Shown: one piece after another, positions 47,884 through 56,895 of the stretch
Position numbering within the stretch: the first letter of the stretch is position 1
How the letters are laid out: the number at the start of each line of letters is the position of its first letter
Assembly: GCA_963825315.1 (NCBI GenBank)
Contig: CAWGST010000001.1
Coordinates: forward strand, 1,054,001-1,118,000
Direction: 5' to 3'
Length of the DNA: 64,000 nucleotides
Source of the DNA: DASRLE01 sp963825315
GTDB taxonomy: Bacteria > Verrucomicrobiota > Verrucomicrobiia > Limisphaerales > Palsa-1400
Position numbers and translations under genes: made by a program
Notes under the pieces: generated by a model
Seen by the model: the letters and a program-made list of their open reading frames with translations, nothing else
Database searches by the model: none
What the model was told of the DNA's origin: nothing

Positions 47884-49221
47884 ATGAAAAGAATATCCGC
47901 AGGTTCCGCCATTGGCCGCCGCCGGTTTATCAGCCTGGCGGGCGCCGCAGGGGCGGCCATCGCCATGCCGGGCTTCATTCCCGCCACCGCCCTGGGCCGC
48001 GGCAGCAAACCCGCTCCTTCCGAACGGATCGCCGTGGGCATCTTCGGTTGGGGCATGCAGGGCCCGGCGAATACGGAGGGGTTGATGAAGTTGAACGATT
48101 GCCAGGTTGTCGCCTCCTGCAACGTTGACAAAAAGCATCTGCAGCGGTCGCTGGACGCCATCAACAAGTTTTACCGGAACAAGGACTGCAAGCCCTACCA
48201 CGACTATCGGAAAATGCTGGCGCGAAAAGACATTGACGCGGTCATGATCGCCGTGCCGGACCATTGGCACGAATTAATTGCTGTCGAAGCGGCCAGACGC
48301 GGCAAGGACATTTACGGCGAAAAACCGCTGGCCAAAACCATCGTCGAGCAGCAGGCCATCGTCAAGGCGGTGCGGGAGCACGGGCGCATTTGGCAAACCG
48401 GTTCCTGGCAGCGTTCCACAGGGAGCTTCCATAAGGCGGCGGAAATCGTCCGCAACGGATTGATCGGCAAAATCACCCGCGTCGAAGTCGGTCTGCCCTC
48501 GGGACATACCGACTTTGGCCATGACGCCAGTCAAACGACTCCGACCCAGCCGCCTCCCGAATTGGACTACAACATGTGGATCGGCCCTTCCAGGATGGTC
48601 CCGTACATTCCCTGCCAAAGTCATTTGAATTGGCGGTGGAATTACAATACCGGCGGCGGCCAGTTGATGGACTGGGTTGGCCATCATGTGGACATCGCGC
48701 ATTGGGGGCTGGGTTTTGACACCGGCGGCCCCTATGAAGTGGAGGGCCACGGCGAGTTTCCGCCAAAGGATGCCGTTTGGAATACTTGCACAAAGTATCG
48801 CATCGAATGCAAATATCCCGACAACATCCAGATGACCATTGCGGGCGGCCACGGCGACATTAAGCTCGGAACAAAATGGATCGGCACGGATGGCTGGGTT
48901 TGGGTCAATCGTGGCGCATTCGATTGTTCCAATGAGGAGTGGAAGGACATCAAGGAACTGCCGTACGACCAGGTCAAAATCAGGCTCCATCGTTCCACCA
49001 ATCACTACCGCAACTTCATTGATTGCGTGAAGTCGCGCCAGCCGACCATTTCGCCGGTGGAGACGGCGCATCATTCCACCCTTCCCGGTCATCTGGGTTT
49101 GATCTCGATGCTGGTTGGCCGGAAGCTGCGCTGGGACGCGCAAAAGGAAGAGATTTTGGGCGACCACGAAGCGACGGCCTTGATGACCCGCCCATATCGC
49201 CGGCCATATAAGATCGGTTAG
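47884..49221 (+). CDS. TAT-exported Gfo/Idh/MocA-family oxidoreductase
   Basis: 445 aa from the ATG at 47884. The N terminus has a twin-arginine signal (GRRRFISLAGAAGAAIAMPG). The NAD(P)-binding region is IAVGIFGWGMQGPANTEGLM, and the family motif is DIYGEKPLAKTIVEQQAIVK (EKP). GGQLMDWVGHHVDIAHWGLG carries the conserved DxxxHxxD/H catalytic area. Secreted members are abundant in Verrucomicrobiota and Planctomycetota and probably act on sugars or inositols. The in-frame extension upstream to 47806 is not needed. Confidence 0.92.
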   Translation: MKRISAGSAIGRRRFISLAGAAGAAIAMPGFIPATALGRGSKPAPSERIAVGIFGWGMQGPANTEGLMKLNDCQVVASCNVDKKHLQRSLDAINKFYRNKDCKPYHDYRKMLARKDIDAVMIAVPDHWHELIAVEAARRGKDIYGEKPLAKTIVEQQAIVKAVREHGRIWQTGSWQRSTGSFHKAAEIVRNGLIGKITRVEVGLPSGHTDFGHDASQTTPTQPPPELDYNMWIGPSRMVPYIPCQSHLNWRWNYNTGGGQLMDWVGHHVDIAHWGLGFDTGGPYEVEGHGEFPPKDAVWNTCTKYRIECKYPDNIQMTIAGGHGDIKLGTKWIGTDGWVWVNRGAFDCSNEEWKDIKELPYDQVKIRLHRSTNHYRNFIDCVKSRQPTISPVETAHHSTLPGHLGLISMLVGRKLRWDAQKEEILGDHEATALMTRPYRRPYKIG

Positions 49222-49237
49222 ATGCGTCTGCCCTGGC

Positions 49238-49747
49238 TTATCCAGTGGGTTTGACTTGGAGCGTGGAGATGACGTCGCGCACTCCGTCGGCATCCAGCGC
49301 GAGAGCCATCGCCCTGCCGATGTCGTCAGGGGCGGAAACCGTTCCCGAGAGCGTGACATGGCCTTGGGAGCATGAAACGGAGATTTGCCAGACTGAAAGA
49401 TCCGAATCCACAGTATATTTTGCCTTGATCGCCGTTACGATGCGTGCGTCCGCAGTCGCATCGGCCACCTCCTCGCCGAGTTCGTGCGCCTTGCGGCGGA
49501 CGACCTTGCCGGTGCGCGCCAGTTCATCCTTGATTTGGTCGGAGCGCAGATCGAGCGCTTCCAGCCTGGCTTTGAAGGCGTCTGACAAATGCCCGGCGGT
49601 TTCGCTGGCGGAAGTCTGGGTTTTTTCGGCGGCGGCCTGGTAGCGTTGCTCCGCCTCGGGATGTTGCCGGGCTTTGCTTTGCACAAACCAATATCCCACA
49701 GCGCCGAGAATGATTCCGATCACCAGTCCATTAAAGAATTTCCTCAT
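49238..49747 (-). CDS. Membrane-anchored BON-domain protein
   Basis: 169 aa from the ATG at 49747. One N-terminal helix (FFNGLVIGIILGAVGYWFVQ), a charged helical stretch (about 30-95), and a BON domain at the C terminus (DARIVTAIKAKYTVDSDLSV, GHVTLSGTVSAPDDIGRAMA, GVRDVISTLQVKPTG). BON proteins bind membranes or peptidoglycan in envelope stress responses. It sits 17 bp after the phosphodiesterase gene. Confidence 0.85.
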   Translation of the reverse strand: MRKFFNGLVIGIILGAVGYWFVQSKARQHPEAEQRYQAAAEKTQTSASETAGHLSDAFKARLEALDLRSDQIKDELARTGKVVRRKAHELGEEVADATADARIVTAIKAKYTVDSDLSVWQISVSCSQGHVTLSGTVSAPDDIGRAMALALDADGVRDVISTLQVKPTG

Positions 49748-49764
49748 AACGTTCCTTTCCGTCC

Positions 49765-51300
49765 TTATACTACTTGTCTTATCGCCCTTGTCAAAACGGC
49801 TGCGACCTCGGTGGAATCGATCTGTTCCGGCATGGAAGCGGCGGACTCGTCGCAGATCAATACCGGCTGCTCCCCGGGCGCGGTGGCGCGGCGGCCATGC
49901 GATCCTTTGACCAGGCTCGCATCCAGCGGAATGACATCCATCAGCATCCGAAAGCCGAGCTGTTTGCGCGCCAGCCGCCACAGGATTTTCAGCTTCACCA
50001 GCGGCAATTGCGGGTCCAGAAAAAGTTCCGCCGGGTCGTAGCCGGGTTTGCGGTGGATATCAACACAACGGGCGAAGTCCGGCGCCAGCGCGTCGTCCAT
50101 CCAATAGTAATAGGTGAACCAGGCGCGTTCCGCCGCCACGGCGATCAGATCGCCGGCGCGGGGATGGTTGATGCCGAGCGCCGCCTTTTCCGCGTCGCCA
50201 AGGACAGCTTCAATGCCAGGTTGTCCTTGAAGCAATTCGCGCACCGGCCCCGCCAGCGATGGATCATTGAGATAAATATGCGCGACTTGATGATCGGCCA
50301 CGGCGAACGCCCGGCTTGCGCCGCAGTCAAGAAGTTCCAGGCCCAGTTCCTCCCGCACGGCAATCCAGCCTCTTTGCCGGAAAAGACGGTTCAAATGGAC
50401 GGGCGCATCCACCGGCGCGATGCCGTACTCGGAAAGCAAAATGATCCGCACCCCGCGAGATTGAAACCAGGCGATTAAATCGCCCGCAATCGCGTCAATT
50501 TGGGCGAGGTCAGGAAGAATGGCGGGGTTTGTTTCAGGAGACGGCTGGCTCATGAAGCCTTCCGGGGAAACCCGGACGACCGGCAGGTCGTCCCTACCGG
50601 GTGCTATATGGTAGGGACGCGCTGCTGCGCGTCCGCTTTCAGGACCGGTCGGCGTTTTGATGAACGGGCCGTGTCGCTGTAAATTATAATCCAGATGCGG
50701 CAGGTAAATCAGGCTCAGCGTGGGACAGTAGCGGCTTTCGATCCATTTGGCCGATTCCGCAATCCAGCGCGACGCCGCATCCGCCGCGCCTTGCGGAGTA
50801 TTGACACCGGCGGCAGGCCCCCAAAACGCCGGAAACGGGAATTCCCCCAAATCCCGCTTGATCTCCGGGCGGATGTTCGCCGGCCAGGAATAGATGTCAA
50901 AAACCTTGCGGCCATCGGCCGGATAGGCGGGCCGCGGAGTGATCGAGTAATCGGCGGTGGAATACATGTTGAACCACCAAAACAATTGCGCGCAGGTGAA
51001 TTTTAGATCGGCCCGCCGCATTTGCTCCCAAATTTTTGGCCCCGCCACCAGGTGATTGGATTGCTTCCAAAACTGCACTTCCGCCAAAGCGCGGTCATAC
51101 CAGCCGTTGCCGACGATGCCATGATGGGCGGGGTTTTGGCCGGTCAGATAATTGGATTGCGCCGTGCAAGTCACGGCCGGAAACGCCGGCAGGACGCGGG
51201 CTGTTTTGCCGCGGCTGGCGAAGCGGGCGATGTTCGGCATGGCCGGGCCGATGAGGGAGCCGGTCAGTCCGACAATGTTGATGACAGCCGTTCGATTCAT
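49765..51300 (-). CDS. Nucleotide pyrophosphatase/phosphodiesterase-like protein with in-frame REP insertion
   Basis: 511 aa from the ATG at 51300. Alkaline phosphatase superfamily: MNRTAVINIVGLTGSLIGPA, then LPAFPAVTCTAQSNYLTGQN with the nucleophile Thr, NPAHHGIVGNGWYDR, LIYLPHLDYNLQRHGP (metal-binding Asp), IILLSEYGIAPVD and DVIPLDASLVKGSHGR. Between YNLQRHGP and NPAILPDLAQIDAIAGDLIA, where relatives are contiguous, about 40 extra residues occur (SGRAAARPYHIAPGRDDLPV, then VRVSPEGFMSQPSPE). They are encoded by a REP pair at 50541-50634. The frame stays open. The start lies 10 bp from a 161-bp repeat. Confidence 0.85.
   Translation of the reverse strand: MNRTAVINIVGLTGSLIGPAMPNIARFASRGKTARVLPAFPAVTCTAQSNYLTGQNPAHHGIVGNGWYDRALAEVQFWKQSNHLVAGPKIWEQMRRADLKFTCAQLFWWFNMYSTADYSITPRPAYPADGRKVFDIYSWPANIRPEIKRDLGEFPFPAFWGPAAGVNTPQGAADAASRWIAESAKWIESRYCPTLSLIYLPHLDYNLQRHGPFIKTPTGPESGRAAARPYHIAPGRDDLPVVRVSPEGFMSQPSPETNPAILPDLAQIDAIAGDLIAWFQSRGVRIILLSEYGIAPVDAPVHLNRLFRQRGWIAVREELGLELLDCGASRAFAVADHQVAHIYLNDPSLAGPVRELLQGQPGIEAVLGDAEKAALGINHPRAGDLIAVAAERAWFTYYYWMDDALAPDFARCVDIHRKPGYDPAELFLDPQLPLVKLKILWRLARKQLGFRMLMDVIPLDASLVKGSHGRRATAPGEQPVLICDESAASMPEQIDSTEVAAVLTRAIRQVV
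50541..50634. repeat. REP pair with ISAs1-end-like leader inside a coding gene
   Basis: ACGGCTGGCTCATGAAGCCT (50541-50560) leads into GGACGACCGGCAGGTCGTCC-CTACC (50574-50598), a short spacer, then GGTAGGGACGCGCTGCTGCG-CGTCC (50610-50634). This is the cleanest copy of the arrangement also seen at 4-93. Confidence 0.9.
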
Positions 51301-51309
51301 GCTAAACAC

Positions 51310-51470
51310 GGCAGTTGAGGGAAGGCAAACCACGGATGGACACAGATGAACACGGATAAAAATGCCATTGGAGAGCATCACCTTCTGGGAGAAATCGCTT
51401 ATCCTCGCAAGCTGTTGCCAATCCGTGTCTATCTGTGTTCATCCGTGGTTAAACTGCTTTTTCCAAGTTC
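51310..51470. repeat. 161-bp CCACGGATG-type repeat, copy 2 (inverted relative to copy 1)
   Basis: It reads GGCAGTTGAGGGAAGGCAAA at the left and TTTTTCCAAGTTC at the right, the reverse complement of the copy at 29737-29897 with the same total length. It lies immediately upstream of the phosphodiesterase gene, in the same orientation relative to that gene as copy 1 is to rsmA. The neighbouring 51471-51640 shows no gene. Confidence 0.8.
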
Positions 51471-51642
51471 ATCCGCCGTCCAGCATGGCCCGGAAACGCG
51501 GGAAAAGAGAGGGAAAAATCAAGATTGCCTTCCCCGGATCAGAGACGCGGATGAGGGGCGCAAAATGGCCAAAGCCGCAAGATTGATACATAGGTCTGAA
51601 AAACCCGTAACACCGTAACAAGTGTTGATAGTCAACGACTTA

Positions 51643-52642
51643 GAGCGTTTTAAATAAAACTGTAGCCATTCCGTTGGGCCTGTGGTATAGGCAGTTCATG
51701 CGAACTTTATCGTTGGACCTGCGCGAACGGATTTTGGCTTCCTATGACCTTGAAGAGGGGACTCGCGTGGAGGTCGGCGATCGTTACCGGGTTTCGCTGG
51801 GCATGGTCAAGAAGCTCTTGCAACAACGCCGACGGACCGGGGAGATCGGTCCGCGCCACCGTTTCTCCGGGCGCAAGCCGATGATCCTGGCGGCCCATCA
51901 GCGCCAGATGCGGACTCTATTGAATCAGAAGCCCGACCTGACCTTGAAAGAGCTGCGCGCCGGCTTGGAACTGGACTGTTCTCTGCCCGCCATCCACTAC
52001 GTTCTGGCGAAGATGGGGCTGACATATAAAAAAAGACACTCCATGCCAGCGAGCAAGACCGTCCGGACATTGCGCGGGCGCGCCGCGCCTGGCGGCGTCG
52101 GCAAGGCGGTTTGGACCCGGCCAAACTGATTTTCCTGGACGAATCGGGTGCCAAAACCAATCTGACCCGCCTGCGCGGGCGCGCCCTGCGGGGTCAGCGT
52201 GTCCACGCCCAATGTCCGCAGGGCCATTGGCAAACCACGACCATGATCGGCGCCATCCGCCTGGACGGTGCCACCGCCTGCATGACCATCGAGGGGGCCA
52301 CCGATACGGAGGTTTTCCGGGTCTATGTCGGCCATGTCTTGTGCCCGACGCTGCGCGCCGGAGATGTGGTCATCATGGATAACCTCTCCCCGCATAAAAG
52401 TGAGCCGACCCTTTCGCTGATCGCGCAGGCTGGAGCCCAAATCCTCTTCCTTCCAGCCTATTCCCCAGACCTCAATCCCATCGAGCAAATGTGGAGCAAA
52501 GTCAAATCCCACCTGCGTACAGCCGAGGCCCGCACGCAGCCCGCTCTGCTCCAGGCGATTGCTTCAGCTTTGCAGAGTATCACGCCCCGGGATGCCATGA
52601 ACTGGTTTGCCTCTTGTGGCTACAGTTTTATTTAAAACGCTC
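51643..52642 (+). mobile_element. IS630-family insertion sequence, copy A
   Basis: Exactly 1000 bp, flanked by TA on both sides (51641-51642 and 52643-52644), the target duplication of the IS630/Tc1 superfamily. Terminal inverted repeats are 26 bp and perfect, starting GAGCGTTTTAAATAAAACTG. Nearly identical to copies B, C and D. Flanks are runs of CCGTAAC/GTTACG that look continuous across the insertion. Confidence 0.95.
51698..52635 (+). CDS. IS630 transposase, two frames joined by probable programmed -1 frameshift
   Basis: The first frame starts MRTLSLDLRERILASYDLEE and supplies the helix-turn-helix half. The second frame supplies the DDE catalytic half: LIFLDESGAKTN, VIMDNLSPHKSEP and NPIEQMWSKVKSH. 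The frames join at seven A residues (52028-52034): a -1 slip gives GLTYKKKTLHASEQDRPDIA, the usual continuous IS630 sequence, and a product of about 312 aa. All four copies have the same run, so this is a feature of the element rather than an error. Confidence 0.9.
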
Positions 52643-52644
52643 TA

Positions 52645-53270
52645 GCCCGTAACATTTGCCGTTACAAACCCGTAACAAGCCCGTTACGTTAACGATAATC
52701 CTGGCTTGGGCCTGGCATTGCCACTGGCGCATTTGTGGGTGGACAGAGAGAGCGGAGCGCCTCAGCCGTAACAATGCAGTAAGATTTTAACGCAAAGACA
52801 CGAAGACTTAGCGCGGCAAGCCGCAACCAAAGCACTGAGCCTGAATTGAAAATTTGTCATTGAGAATTTCTCATTTGTCATTCGGAAAGACGGTTCGGAA
52901 AATTTTGCCAAAAATGCGCAACTCTCAGGAATAGCACTGCGAAGGCGCAAGGTCAGGAAACGAAATTGGCTCCTGAACCGACGCTCCGCATTTGGTGACC
53001 CGGACTCGCCTGGGCCAAATATTCTTTGCGTCGTTGCGTCTTGGCGTCTTTGCGTTGAAATCCGCCCGCCCTATTGAATGGATACGGCTCAGACAGGAGT
53101 GGACTCGACGCATTTAAACCGAAGCAACACCGCACCTCGTACACAATGGATGAATGTTTCTGGCGTTGGGCATGCATCGGGGTGATTCGGTTAACCTTGT
53201 TTAATAGTCTAATAACTGTCCTGAGAATGGCGTCACGGGCGAAAGCAAGTCGGGAGTGACTTTTTAAACA
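52645..53270. other. Gene-free stretch with repeat scraps
   Basis: No gene seen. CCGTAAC/GTTACG motifs recur between 52645 and 52770. AACGCAAAGACACGAAGACT (52789-52808) and GCGTCTTGGCGTCTTTGCGT (53036-53055) are a widespread type of intergenic repeat and face each other. The segment 53145-53224 is repeated at 56604-56895. Confidence 0.5.
53145..53224 (+). repeat. 80-bp repeat, uninterrupted copy
   Basis: ATGGATGAATGTTTCTGGCG, then TTGGGCATGCATCGGGGTGA, TTCGGTTA and ACCTTGTTTAATAGTCTAAT. The same sequence occurs at 56604-56652 and 56866-56895 but is split there by 213 bp. Confidence 0.75.
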
Positions 53271-53272
53271 TT

Positions 53273-53587
53273 CTAAAACTTCAGTTCAATAAAATCGCCG
53301 GGCTTCAGCGTATTCACAGCGTCAGAAATCCGTCCGAGGTGCTTTTGGATTTCCGGCCAGCTTGTCGTTGGCAGCACCAGAATTGCCAGTCGCCTCCCGG
53401 AAGGATTTTGCTGATAACGGAGGTTTTTGTCGGTGGTAATGAACGCGTCAAACAGCTTCTCTGCCGCCACGAGCAAGTCCCCGTTTTCCACCTCCGCCCA
53501 TCCCATTTCAAAAGCGGTGGATACCGGGTGCGGAGCCAGGCTTTCGCGCAGTGGCGCTGGTGTGCCTTGATCGAAGAGAATTTTCAT
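53273..53587 (-). CDS. DUF5615 PIN-like protein (toxin-type)
   Basis: 104 aa. MKILFDQGTPAPLRESLAPH, then STAFEMGWAEVENGDLLVAA and FDAFITTDKNLRYQQ, the usual DUF5615 layout with N-terminal Asp, a conserved W/G-x-x-NG-x-LL stretch and TxDxNL near the middle. These act as PIN-like toxins paired with DUF433. The matching DUF433 gene is 2.7 kb away at 56274-56492, separated by two insertion sequences. Confidence 0.88.
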   Translation of the reverse strand: MKILFDQGTPAPLRESLAPHPVSTAFEMGWAEVENGDLLVAAEKLFDAFITTDKNLRYQQNPSGRRLAILVLPTTSWPEIQKHLGRISDAVNTLKPGDFIELKF

Positions 53588-53610
53588 GGGCTGGCCCTTT
53601 GGGCCAACTA

Positions 53611-54610
53611 GAGCGTTTTAAATAAAACTGTAGCCACAAGAGGCAAACCAGTTCATGGCATCCCGGGGCGTGATACTCTGCAAAGCTGAAGCAATCGCCT
53701 GGAGCAGAGCGGGCTGCGTGCGGGCCTCGGCTGTACGCAGGTGGGATTTGACTTTGCTCCACATTTGCTCGATGGGATTGAGGTCTGGGGAATAGGCTGG
53801 AAGGAAGAGGATTTGGGCTCCAGCCTGCGCGATCAGCGAAAGGGTCGGCTCACTTTTATGCGGGGAGAGGTTATCCATGATGACCACATCTCCGGCGCGC
53901 AGCGTCGGGCACAAGACATGGCCGACATAGACCCGGAAAACCTCCGTATCGGTGGCCCCCTCGATGGTCATGCAGGCGGTGGCACCGTCCAGGCGGATGG
54001 CGCCGATCATGGTCGTGGTTTGCCAATGGCCCTGCGGACATTGGGCGTGGACACGCTGACCCCGCAGGGCGCGCCCGCGCAGGCGGGTCAGATTGGTTTT
54101 GGCACCCGATTCGTCCAGGAAAATCAGTTTGGCCGGGTCCAAACCGCCTTGCCGACGCCGCCAGGCGCGGCGCGCCCGCGCAATGTCCGGACGGTCTTGC
54201 TCGCTGGCATGGAGTGTCTTTTTTTATATGTCAGCCCCATCTTCGCCAGAACGTAGTGGATGGCGGGCAGAGAACAGTCCAGTTCCAAGCCGGCGCGCAG
54301 CTCTTTCAAGGTCAGGTCGGGCTTCTGATTCAATAGAGTCCGCATCTGGCGCTGATGGGCCGCCAGGATCATCGGCTTGCGCCCGGAGAAACGGTGGCGC
54401 GGACCGATCTCCCCGGTCCGTCGGCGTTGTTGCAAGAGCTTCTTGACCATGCCCAGCGAAACCCGGTAACGATCGCCGACCTCCACGCGAGTCCCCTCTT
54501 CAAGGTCATAGGAAGCCAAAATCCGTTCGCGCAGGTCCAACGATAAAGTTCGCATGAACTGCCTATACCACAGGCCCAACGGAATGGCTACAGTTTTATT
54601 TAAAACGCTC
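53611..54610 (-). mobile_element. IS630-family insertion sequence, copy B
   Basis: 1000 bp, TA at 53609-53610 and 54611-54612, same 26-bp terminal repeats as copy A in reverse orientation. It was inserted into the TA of a CTAG left by an earlier IS1182 insertion, between a DUF5615 gene and its DUF433 partner. Confidence 0.95.
53618..54555 (-). CDS. IS630 transposase (copy B), two frames
   Basis: Same protein as copy A. The slip run is T7 on the plus strand at 54219-54225. The HTH frame runs from 54555; the DDE frame ends at 53618. No difference from copy A was noticed in the protein. Confidence 0.9.
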
Positions 54611-54613
54611 TAG

Positions 54614-56273
54614 CAGCCTGTCGGACTTGACCAGAAGCATTTTTTCTGGATTTCGCGTAATCTGCTATTGGAGCCTGTAGCACGGAGTTGACGAATTCGA
54701 AAAGACCAGTTGGATCGGACCAATAGAGTCCGGGAGGGGTGTCAATCGAAGGTCCGATTAAATTTGTGTTCCGCCCGGCCTTTCCCCTCGGATTTTTCAG
54801 CCGGAGCGGGCCAGTTTCACTCCCGCTCGCAAGATGTGTAACCGTTTGAGGTTGTAGGCGACGCAGACCCACTGCCATTCCAGCCCGACCTTTTCCAGTC
54901 CGCGCAGCAGAAATTGCCGGAATCCCATCACGCTCTTGATGATGCCAAAGACCGGTTCCACCGTCTGCTGCCGCAATTTGTACTTGGCTTTGCCATCCTT
55001 CGTTTTCAGCCGGTGCTTCATCACCTCGCTCAACCCGGCTCCCGGGGCGGCGCCGCCGGCTCATCCTTCTTTTCCAGATCGCTGACGGTGCGATGGTGTT
55101 CTTTCTTTTCTAACGCCGCATAGACGGTCGTCCCGGTAGGTTGGCCTGTGGGTGTTTGTTCCACGGCACGCACCGCCGCTTCGCTGTAAAATCCGCTGTC
55201 GGCCAAAACGTCCGCGACCGATTCCACCGGGGCGGCCACCGCCGCCACAGTGGGGGCCAGTTCCTGTTTGTCGTTGCACGCCTGGCTGACTCGCTCTCCC
55301 ACGATCAAGCGGCTGTCTACTTCCACGGCCGCTTGGGCGTTGTAGCTCTGCTCAAAATGTGGGCCGCTGCCCGCTTTCATGATCCGGCTCTGCGGGTCGG
55401 TGAAATTATATTGATCGCTGGGACCGGGTTCGGGCGTCGGCGCTTTGGGTGGTTGGCCGCGGATTCCTTCACCCCGTTTTTCTTTGGCGGCCCGCTCGGC
55501 CAGTTTCTTCTCGTGTTCGGCCAACTCGATGGCGTGGCGCGCCTGGGCCCGGGCTTCAATCTCGGCCCGCGCTTTTTGCAGCGCGGCTTTGCGCTCCTGG
55601 CGGCGGGTGATTTCTTCGGGAATACTCAGCCCGTCTTGCAACGGCGTGCTGTCGGCCTGCTCGGCTTTGGCCATCAGTTCCTTGACCTCCAGGTCCAGTT
55701 GTTCGATGGTTTTGCCCGCGTGTTCGTAGCTGACGGCGGAGTGCTTGCTGGCATTGGCCATCACCTTGGTCCCGTCCACGGCCACAGTGATTTGACCGAC
55801 CTGCAAAAACTTCAATGCCTGCGCCATCTCCAACACCCGCACAAAGGCCTCTTGCAGCAGCGCTTTGTTTTCGCGCCGGAAAGTGCAAATGGTGTCGTGG
55901 TCCGGATGGGTGTCTCCGCAAATCATCCGCACCGGCACACTGTCGTAAGTCGCCTGTTCGATCCGCCGCGAACTGAAAAGCCCGGTGGCGTAGCAATACA
56001 GCAACAGGGCCAAAAGCATGCGGGGTGGATATTGTTCGCTGCCCGTGCCCCTTTCGTTGACCTTGATTCGGCGCAAATCCATCTCCTCAACGGCGTCCAG
56101 AATGAAATGCGCCAGATGGTCTGCCGGCACCCAATCGCGCAGATTCGGGGGCAGGATCAGCGGTGTGTCGTAATCAACAGTGATAAAGCGTGCAGCCATA
56201 CTTGACTGATGCCCTCTGGCCCTTTCACGTTCAAACTTTCTGAAAAAACCTTCGCTCTAAGTCCGACAGGCTG
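54614..56273 (-). mobile_element. IS1182-family insertion sequence
   Basis: About 1660 bp with terminal repeats CAGCCTGTCGGACTT at the left and AAGTCCGACAGGCTG at the right. CTAG follows the right end (56274-56277). At the left end the TAG of the other CTAG is present, its C having been separated by IS630 copy B. This fits a 4-bp CTAG target duplication. Confidence 0.88.
54797..56199 (-). pseudogene. IS1182 transposase, one frameshift
   Basis: Begins MAARFITVDYDTPLILPPNL and includes the DUF772-type N-terminal domain (PPRMLLALLLYCYATGLFSS, then CGDTHPDHDTICTFRRENKA), the catalytic region QITVAVDGTKVMANASKHSA, a charged insert, and DSRLIVGERVSQACNDKQEL and VLADSGFYSE. The first frame ends at 55030 (TGA in GAGCCGGGTTGAGC). 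The final part, LKTKDGKAKYKLRQQTVEPV followed by FGIIKSVMGFRQFLLRGLEK, lies one frame over to 54797. One base missing or two extra near 55030-55050 would explain it. Either inactivating or a sequence error in a GC-rich run. Confidence 0.85.
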
Positions 56274-56492
56274 CTAGGCAACGGTCAAACTTTGCTCCGC
56301 GTGTTTCAGAACGGACTCCACTTGTTCGCGCGCCACACCTTGAAACCATTCGAGGAAATCATCCACCGTCGCGCCGCCTTCAAGATTCTCGAATAGCGCC
56401 GCCACTGGAACGCGCGTGCCTTTAAAAAGCCAGGTTCCGCTGACCTTTCCTGGCACACGCTCGACCGCCGAACAGTTGCTCCAATCCAGCAT
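56274..56492 (-). CDS. DUF433 protein (antitoxin-type), separated from its toxin by insertion sequences
   Basis: 72 aa. KVSGTWLFKGTRVPVAALFE, then NLEGGATVDDFLEWFQGVAR and EQVESVLKHAEQS, a clear DUF433. Its stop TAG is part of the CTAG target of the IS1182. Removing both elements places the DUF5615 start 20 bp downstream of this stop. Confidence 0.88.
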   Translation of the reverse strand: MLDWSNCSAVERVPGKVSGTWLFKGTRVPVAALFENLEGGATVDDFLEWFQGVAREQVESVLKHAEQSLTVA

Positions 56493-56603
56493 AGCTCCAC
56501 CTTACCTTTGTATCCCCCAGACAGCAAGCCAAAAAGCAGGGAGGCGCGTTTGTGATGGGAATGTTGCAAAAGTGAGTACCTGACACCGGCACGACACCGG
56601 CAC

Positions 56604-56895
56604 GATGGATGAACGTTTCTGGCGTTGGGCATGCATCGGGGTGATTCGGTTACCCGGACCTGAAGGACTGCAACGTGAAGCTGGACGGCGAGAAGGTCCT
56701 CGCGTTTCCGAAGCGGCCGGAGTTCCAGCAAGTCACGTTGAGAGTGCTGCGCTGGGAAGAACGAGACAAACGGCTGGTCATCAAAGAGGCTGAAATAATG
56801 GCATGAGCAACGGGGTGAAGGGGCGGCGGGGGTGCCGGGCGCAGCCCGGCCCCCCCGTCGCCCTTAACCTTGTTTAATAGTCTAATAACTGTCCA
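56604..56895 (+). repeat. 80-bp repeat, copy split by a 213-bp segment
   Basis: The left half (56604-56652, ending GGTGATTCGGTTA) and right half (56866-56895, TTAACCTTGTTTAATAGTCT onward) together equal 53145-53224. TTA occurs at both junctions. The segment between them carries coding-like sequence on the plus strand. Confidence 0.7.
56651..56806 (+). pseudogene. Unidentified gene fragment, C-terminal part
   Basis: 51 codons, YPDLKDCNVKLDGEKVLAFP then KRPEFQQVTLRVLRWEERDK and RLVIKEAEIMA, ending TGA. Residue composition and codon use look genuinely coding, but there is no start: the frame is closed by a TGA just upstream. Family not recognised. Confidence 0.5.

Noticed and set aside
55030..56199. 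Reading the IS1182 transposase break as programmed frameshifting
   Set aside because: There is no slippery run at the junction and only one copy is available; the shift lies in a GC-rich stretch like the other suspected errors.
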